NCBI RefSeq assembly: GCF_008831545.1
Contig: NZ_CP044523.1
Span: 2,294,001 to 2,358,000 of the forward strand
Direction: 5' to 3'
Length of the DNA: 64,000 nucleotides
Source: Halorussus halophilus
Lineage (GTDB): Archaea; Halobacteriota; Halobacteria; Halobacteriales; Haladaptataceae
This document shows, piece after piece, positions 59,353 to 64,000 of the stretch (the first letter of the stretch is position 1; each line of letters starts with the position of its first letter). The notes under the pieces are model-generated. The model was not told the DNA's origin, did not search any database, and saw only the letters and a program-made list of their open reading frames with translations. A program made the translations under genes and the position numbers.

Positions 59353-59780
59353 GAGGCTAGCTACTCCCGAAGCCTAGAAGACCGCACAGTACCGCAACCG
59401 ATTCAGCCACACCCTCCCCAACCGATTCGCTCACGTTCGTTCGCTCATCCCTCGCACGGATTTGAGGCGGCCCAAACCACGGGCCGCCTCAGCGCGCGCC
59501 ATGACCCCACGTCAGTTTCTCGCATTTTCACTGCCGACCCGGCGCGTGGGAGCGACGACAGGAGCGACTCGCGCGAGGGACGAGTATCGGAACGCGGACC
59601 ACGCGACCTTTAGTGTCGCGTCGTCCGGACCTGAGTAACACAGTCGGGTGGGGAGGGACGCGAGGCGCGCGAACGGTGCGGAGAGCGCGCCTCGGTTAGT
59701 GAGCGGTGGAACCGCTAAGGTGTGGCTGAAGCGGTGCTGTGCGGTGCGGTTTCACATAGGTTTCGGGAGTAGCTAGCTTC
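59353..59780. repeat. MITE-like dispersed element, long copy D
   Basis: 428 bp. The ends are a perfect 16-base inverted repeat (gctagctactcccgaa at 59356-59371; its complement at 59762-59777), continued inward by accgcacag and by ttcagccacacc (59402-59413 paired with 59719-59730). Family blocks in the left half are ccgattcgctc, cgctcatccctcgcac and cagcgcgcgccatgacc. A central region of about 200 bases (from 59510 to 59715), rich in short inverted repeats, is absent from copies A, B and C. Bases 59215-59352 and 59781-59971 show no gene. Confidence 0.8.
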
Positions 59781-59971
59781 TATGAGTCGTCCGGAGTGCA
59801 GTTCGAGGAGTCGTCTACAGTCCTCTTCGAAAAGTCGTCCTCACTCCCATTGGAAAAGTCTCCTACAATGCGGGTCGAGAGACCAGCAAAGACTACAATC
59901 ACATCAAACCCCCATCCACAGTATTCACCCCCACCCAGACTTTTATCCGCCACTCAACCCCATCTCAAGGC

Positions 59972-61237
59972 ATGGAACGGTACGACCAACTCTATCGGCT
60001 CTACGACGAGTTCGACGCCGAGACCCTGCGGGCCTACCAGGACTTCGTGGACCTCTTTCCCGCGGTCGATTCGCGCGTCGCACTCGAACACTGGCAGGAC
60101 GCCAGCGACGAACTCGACGCTCGCAAAGACGAGATTCGGGACGCCTTCCCAGACACCGGCGAGACGTTCGCCGAAATCGCCGCCCGCGCAACTCGAAGTC
60201 AAGCGTTCACCGCGCTGGACCTCTGTACGAAGTACGACCGCGACGTCAACGTTCTCGTGCTGGACGTAGACGAGACACTGCGCTCCGCTGGCGGCACCGA
60301 CAACGAGATTCCCCGCGAGACGCTCCACTTGCTCACGGAGTTCTACGAGCAGGGCGTGCCCATCGTCGTTTGTACCGGGCAAACACTCGAAAACGTCAAG
60401 GGATTTATGATTCAGGGGCTCGGCAACGAAATCGTCCACTCCGGAGACCTCTCTATCGTCTACGAGGCCGGAACCGGCGTGTTCACGCCCGGCCACGGCG
60501 CGGACACCAAGCAACTGCTCTACGAGAAACTGGACGACGACGTGCGGGCCATCTTCGACGACGTGCGCTCGCGGGTCCTCTCGGAGGCCCCCGACGACCT
60601 GCGGCGTGGCTGTCACCTGCAGGGCAACGAGTTCAACGTCACGATGAAGCCGAATTTCGAGACGGGGAGCAGGCAGGCCCGTGAAATCATCGACGAGGCA
60701 CTCGTCTACGAACTCGACCTGTTGGGGGACGCCGTGGTCTCCCAACTCGCCACAGCGGGCGACGCAGACCCCGACCAAGCGAACCCCAGCGAGTGGGCGC
60801 GCGCCTACTACGCCGACCAAGACCCCGAGATTCGCGGCGTGCTAGAACAGGAAGGCGGGACGCCGGACTGCTCGACCGACGACGTGCCAGAAACCGTCGC
60901 CGACCTCTTCGAGCGCATCGACGTGGCCTACTACGAGGCCGACGCCGCCGAAATCGGGAGCCTCGAACTGAACAAAGTCGTCGGCGTTGAGGGAGCCTTC
61001 GACGTGCTGGGCATTGAGGACCCGTTCACGGTCGTCATGGGCGACAGCAAGAGCGACCTCCGGGTGATGAAGTGGGTCGCAGAAAATAAATACGGACTCG
61101 GGGCCGCCCCCGAACACGCCTCCCGGGACGTGCTGGACCACGTCGTCCGCACCGACGAACTCGTCTTCGACCGCGGGAAGGCGGGCGAGATTCTGCGGAC
61201 TGTGTTAGCGCTGAATCGGTTGGCGAAACTCAGCTAA
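59972..61237 (+). CDS. HAD-superfamily hydrolase
   Basis: The protein has 421 residues. HAD motif I is VLVLDVDETLRSAGG (nucleophile Asp and acid Asp), motif II VVCTGQTLENVKGF, and motif IV VMGDSKSDLRVMKWVAENK. The first 90 residues form a helical extension (RYDQLYRLYDEFDAETLRAY), and the cap is large. It probably dephosphorylates a small metabolite; substrate not known. It is a single gene, downstream of copy D. Confidence 0.85.
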   Translation: MERYDQLYRLYDEFDAETLRAYQDFVDLFPAVDSRVALEHWQDASDELDARKDEIRDAFPDTGETFAEIAARATRSQAFTALDLCTKYDRDVNVLVLDVDETLRSAGGTDNEIPRETLHLLTEFYEQGVPIVVCTGQTLENVKGFMIQGLGNEIVHSGDLSIVYEAGTGVFTPGHGADTKQLLYEKLDDDVRAIFDDVRSRVLSEAPDDLRRGCHLQGNEFNVTMKPNFETGSRQAREIIDEALVYELDLLGDAVVSQLATAGDADPDQANPSEWARAYYADQDPEIRGVLEQEGGTPDCSTDDVPETVADLFERIDVAYYEADAAEIGSLELNKVVGVEGAFDVLGIEDPFTVVMGDSKSDLRVMKWVAENKYGLGAAPEHASRDVLDHVVRTDELVFDRGKAGEILRTVLALNRLAKLS

Positions 61238-61276
61238 GGCGAGCGGACGAGAAATAAACCTCCGCCGTGGAACGGG

Positions 61277-62395
61277 TTACTCCGGTGTCGCCTGCCCTAA
61301 ACCACTCTGGTCGGACTCGTACTCTCTGTCGAGTGGGTCCTCCAGTTCTCCCATTACGGCCTCCAACGCGTCGGTCGCGGTGAGGAGACCGACCACGTCG
61401 CCCTCCGAGAGCACCAGCGCGAGTTCCTGTCGCTCGGCCTGGAACTGGTCGATGGCGTCGCTGACGGTGGTGTCGGCCGAGACCGTCATCGGCGGTGCCG
61501 CAATCTCCGCGAACGTCACGTCACCGGCTTTCAACTCCTCGATACAGTCCACGACGCTCGGAACGTAGACGACGCCTTCGAACTCGTCGGTGTCTTCTCC
61601 GATAAGTGGGTAGCGCGTGTGCGGCGTCTCGGAGACGCGCCGGAGGTTCTCTTCGACAGAGACGGTGGTCGAGAGCGGAACCATGTCCTCCTCGTCCACC
61701 ATCACGTCCCGGACTTCGGTTCGTCCCGCCGCCAGTGCGTTGACGATTTCGTCGTGGCGCTCGTCGGAGATTTCTCCCTGCTCCAGCAGGGAACTCATTC
61801 GATTGCGCAGTTGGGCACGAGTCTCGATTGCGTCTTCCTCCGCTTCCAGCCACGCGCCGGTCATCTCGATGCCGAACAGTCGAAGCGTCCACTTGGCGAC
61901 GTAGTCGCCGAGCGTGATGAGCGGCGAGATGAGTAGGTAGAACCAGTAGAGGGGCGTCGCACCGTACCGACACACCATCCGCGAGCGCTCGACCCCGAGG
62001 TAGGTCGGGGCCTGCTCGCCGTGGGTGAGGTGGATGAGGTTGATAATCGCGTACGCGATGATAGCGCCAGCCCCGATTCTGGCGAGAGCGGTCCCACCGA
62101 ACAGCGGCTCGAACAGTGCAGCGAGCGCCGGTTCGGCGACGATACCGACCGCGATGCTCGACGCCGTAATACCGACTTGACAGGTCGTCAGATACAGTTC
62201 GAGGTCCTGTGTCATCTCCCACGCGCGTTCGAGCTTCGAGTTGCCGTCCACGAACTCGTCTTCGGTGAACTGCCGAGCGCGCGTCAACGCGAACTCGATG
62301 GCGACGAAGAAGCCGTTCGCGAGGATGAGCAGTACGCCAGCGACGAGGCGGAGACCGATTTCGCCTGAGTTCATCGGTTGTACGTCGCTGTTCAC
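61277..62395 (-). CDS. CNNM/CorC-type transporter with CBS domains
   Basis: The protein has 372 residues. The N-terminal DUF21 (CNNM) domain has four membrane segments, with GFFVAIEFALTRARQFTEDE, TTCQVGITASSIAVGIVAEP and IHLTHGEQAPTYLGVER. The cytoplasmic CBS pair follows (RDVMVDEEDMVPLSTTVSVE, MTVSADTTVSDAIDQFQAER). Members move magnesium or other divalent cations. The start is the GTG at 62395 or the ATG at 62374. It is divergent from the Lrp-type gene. Confidence 0.9.
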   Translation of the reverse strand: MNSDVQPMNSGEIGLRLVAGVLLILANGFFVAIEFALTRARQFTEDEFVDGNSKLERAWEMTQDLELYLTTCQVGITASSIAVGIVAEPALAALFEPLFGGTALARIGAGAIIAYAIINLIHLTHGEQAPTYLGVERSRMVCRYGATPLYWFYLLISPLITLGDYVAKWTLRLFGIEMTGAWLEAEEDAIETRAQLRNRMSSLLEQGEISDERHDEIVNALAAGRTEVRDVMVDEEDMVPLSTTVSVEENLRRVSETPHTRYPLIGEDTDEFEGVVYVPSVVDCIEELKAGDVTFAEIAAPPMTVSADTTVSDAIDQFQAERQELALVLSEGDVVGLLTATDALEAVMGELEDPLDREYESDQSGLGQATPE

Positions 62396-62431
62396 TCCCG
62401 AGACTTTTGTAACCGTTGACTCTGTCCATCA

Positions 62432-62443
62432 GTATAAATAGTA
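62432..62443 (-). promoter_or_regulatory. TATA box of the CNNM/CorC-type gene
   Basis: Minus-strand actatttatact gives a transcription start near 62410, just upstream of both possible start codons. Confidence 0.55.
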
Positions 62444-62504
62444 AGTTGCTGTTTCGATAAAATATAGTCGCAAATTTCTCGTTCTGACACCACCCTGTGA
62501 GTGT

Positions 62505-62512
62505 CCTTTTAT
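62505..62512 (+). promoter_or_regulatory. TATA element of the Lrp-type gene
   Basis: The sequence ccttttat lies about 30 bases before the ATG at 62538, which supports that start over the ATG at 62511. Confidence 0.45.
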
Positions 62513-62537
62513 GAGAGGCGACCGAACATCCGCTCGA

Positions 62538-63011
62538 ATGGCGAGCCGAGAACTGGACTCTCTCGACAAACGAATCCTCTATACACTGCAAAGAGACGCC
62601 CGACGCACCTCCTCAAGCGACGTGGCGGCGGAACTCGACGTGTCGGCGAGTACCGTTCGGAACCGCATCCAACGACTCGAAGCGGATGGCGTCATCAGAG
62701 GCTACCACGCCGACGTCGATTACGGAGCGACGGGCCACCAACTGTTCACGCTCATCGTCTGTACGGCACCGATTCCGAAGCGCGAGGAGTTAGCGGCGGC
62801 AGCAGCCGAGATTCCCGGCGTCGTGGAGGTTCAAGAAGTGATGACTGGCGAAGCGAACGTCCTCGTGCGAGCTATCGGCGTGAACGGCGACGACCTCACC
62901 CGAATCGGCGAGGAGTTGGACGAACTCGGTCTGCGAGTCTCGGATGAAGACTTGATACGAAACACGCATCGCCGTCCGTACTCCCGATTTCGGGAGGCTA
63001 CCGACGAGTGA
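62538..63011 (+). CDS. Lrp/AsnC-family transcriptional regulator
   Basis: The protein has 157 residues. The helix-turn-helix is ELDSLDKRILYTLQRDARRT, then SSSDVAAELDVSASTVRNRI. The RAM-like ligand domain follows (LIVCTAPIPKREELAAAAAE, VVEVQEVMTGEANVLVRAIG). It should bind DNA as a dimer or octamer and sense an amino acid or metabolite. Its stop lies inside the first unit of a 24-bp tandem repeat, so the C-terminus may have been longer. It is divergent from the CNNM gene. Confidence 0.9.
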   Translation: MASRELDSLDKRILYTLQRDARRTSSSDVAAELDVSASTVRNRIQRLEADGVIRGYHADVDYGATGHQLFTLIVCTAPIPKREELAAAAAEIPGVVEVQEVMTGEANVLVRAIGVNGDDLTRIGEELDELGLRVSDEDLIRNTHRRPYSRFREATDE

Positions 63012-63084
63012 GGAAGACGAGAAACTGACGAGCGAAGAGGACGAGAAACTGACGAGCGAAGAGGACGAGAAACCGACGAGCGAG
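63003..63084 (+). repeat. 24-bp tandem repeat across the stop of the Lrp-type gene
   Basis: Three units (63003-63026, 63027-63050, 63051-63074) and a ten-base partial unit. The repeat period equals eight codons. In the regulator's own frame a T in place of C makes the stop codon in unit 1; units 2 and 3 stay open to a stop at 63087-63089. In the next frame the units read T-S-E-E-D-E-K-L. Bases 63090-63178 show no gene. Confidence 0.75.
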
Positions 63085-63178
63085 AGTGAAAAAGGGGAGT
63101 GCCGTTAGATAGTAGCCGCTGGAATCGGGCTGGAAACGGCGAGAACGTCGAAGACGGAAACTCGAACGCGGGAACTTC

Positions 63179-63451
63179 TCAAACGTTCAAACTCAGTCGG
63201 ACCGTGTCGCCGGACTCCAGGTTACTGCCGGTCGAGAGCGTCTCGGCCGTATCGACGGATTCTCGAATTGCGACCGTGTCCGAGCGGAGTCGGTGACCGT
63301 CCAGCACGCCAGCGCGGACCTGCGGGCCGTGCTTGTCTGCGAGTTTCTCCACCACGTCACCCACCGTCGCGTCCTCCGACACGCCGACACGGGCTTCCCG
63401 GGTGCCAGTTCGGGCGACGAGCGTCCCCGTGAGTTTGACTGTCACGTTCAT
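63179..63451 (-). CDS. MoaD/ThiS-like beta-grasp protein without terminal diglycine
   Basis: The protein has 90 residues from the ATG at 63451: MNVTVKLTGTLVARTGTREA, then VSEDATVGDVVEKLADKHGP, VRAGVLDGHRLRSDTVAIRE and VESGDTVRLSLNV-type end. The fold and length match ubiquitin-like sulphur carriers and SAMPs, which need Gly-Gly at the C-terminus. Here the chain ends LSLNV, so adenylation and conjugation by E1-like enzymes should not occur. It may be a binding or regulatory member. It is divergent from the aldolase gene at 63552. Confidence 0.78.
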   Translation of the reverse strand: MNVTVKLTGTLVARTGTREARVGVSEDATVGDVVEKLADKHGPQVRAGVLDGHRLRSDTVAIRESVDTAETLSTGSNLESGDTVRLSLNV

Positions 63452-63551
63452 ATCTCTCCCTCTAGTCGCCGGGCACAAAAAGTTTACTCACACTCGAAAA
63501 AGAACTGCCGAGACGGAACGGCTTAAGGACGCGGCCCGTGACCATTCGCAC

Positions 63552-64000
63552 ATGCACGACGAACGCGACGGACACAGCGCATCCGACGGCGGCCACGCGC
63601 CGAAACCGGGCGCGGACGACCCTCTCGGCATGCACGGCGTGGTACCGCCGACGATTACGGCGTTCGACGAAGACGAATCGGTCGATTACGAGGCGACGGC
63701 CGCCCACGCGCGCTACGTGGCCGAAGGCGGTGCCCACGGGGTCTTCCCGCTGGGAACCAACGGCGAGTTTCCCCTGCTGACGCCCGAGGAGCGCGAGGGC
63801 GTGGTCGAGGCAGTCGTGGAAGAAATCGACGGCGACGTGCCGGTCATCGCGGGCGTCGGCGCGCCGAGTACGCGCCAGACGGTCGCACACGCCGAGCACG
63901 CCGAGTCCGTCGGCGCGGACGGCGTCGTAGTCGTCACGCCGTACTACTTCCCGCTGGACCACGACGGGGCCGTGAACCACTACCAGCGAGTCGCCGACGC
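63552..64000 (+). CDS. DapA/KDG-aldolase family protein, N-terminal part (cut by window edge)
   Basis: 149 residues are visible. After a 26-residue His/Asp/Gly-rich extension, the DHDPS-fold start is GMHGVVPPTITAFDEDESVD, then AEGGAHGVFPLGTNGEFPLL (phosphate/pyruvate-binding G-T-N-G-E) and ADGVVVVTPYYFPLDHDG with the conserved Tyr. The Schiff-base Lys lies beyond the edge. It condenses or splits pyruvate adducts; dihydrodipicolinate synthase versus ketodeoxygluconate aldolase cannot be decided. The ATG at 63630 is an alternative start. Confidence 0.82.
   Translation, partial: MHDERDGHSASDGGHAPKPGADDPLGMHGVVPPTITAFDEDESVDYEATAAHARYVAEGGAHGVFPLGTNGEFPLLTPEEREGVVEAVVEEIDGDVPVIAGVGAPSTRQTVAHAEHAESVGADGVVVVTPYYFPLDHDGAVNHYQRVAD

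Overview
This window is an ordinary stretch of haloarchaeal chromosome (class Halobacteria). It has high GC and acidic Asp/Glu-rich proteins. Transcription signals are archaeal: TATA boxes about 25-35 bases before start codons, with little or no leader. Archaeal and haloarchaeal genes include TFB, CetZ, NreA, PolX, a Get3-type ATPase, halocyanin, an AN1-rhomboid protein and many haloarchaeal families of unknown function. I cannot name the genus. I saw no rRNA, tRNA, CRISPR array, transposase, integrase or prophage gene. Both ends cut a gene: threonine synthase on the left, a DapA-family aldolase on the right.

Layout. 0-11 kb holds scattered metabolism and small regulatory genes: an HTH/zinc-ribbon regulator, a crotonase, a possible Fe-S nuclease, a NUDIX hydrolase, a uS10 paralogue, an AbgA-like amidohydrolase, halocyanin, a HalOD1 protein and a CPBP protein. 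10.6-16 kb is information processing: nreA, tfb, rnhA, a PadR regulator and pyrophosphatase. 16-21 kb holds a degenerate DHH protein, a phosphodiesterase and an S9 peptidase. 21-31.7 kb has cetZ divergent from an eight-gene cluster (22179-31663) that looks like a Tad/type II secretion-like pilus or envelope machine: a GspE/VirB11-type ATPase, a TadC/FlaJ-type membrane platform, a coiled-coil protein and five proteins with a single N-terminal membrane segment, the last of 1032 residues. 32-45 kb holds an epimerase, an intact DHH phosphoesterase, reductases, an MFS carrier, a GpgS-like glycosyltransferase, a metallophosphoesterase, Get3, and rhomboid with endonuclease V. 46-49 kb holds PolX with two companions. 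50-64 kb holds NhaC, MFS, PyrF, a TRIC channel with a SAM-hydroxide adenosyltransferase, HAD, CNNM/CorC, Lrp and a MoaD-like protein.

Non-coding structure is the second theme. Five intergenic regions carry members of one MITE-like family (about 287 bp in three copies, 428 bp in one, plus one truncated copy) with related terminal inverted repeats. Two other intergenic regions carry a different element: conserved ends around a hairpin whose arm sequence differs completely between copies while pairing is kept. A 24-bp tandem repeat straddles the stop codon of an Lrp-type regulator.

The best candidates for undescribed biology are the Tad-like cluster with its two matched internal promoters, the two families of non-coding elements, and the possible iron-sulphur nuclease at 3532-4596. 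Family names beginning with DUF are from memory and should be confirmed by profile search. Functions of such genes are unknown unless stated.
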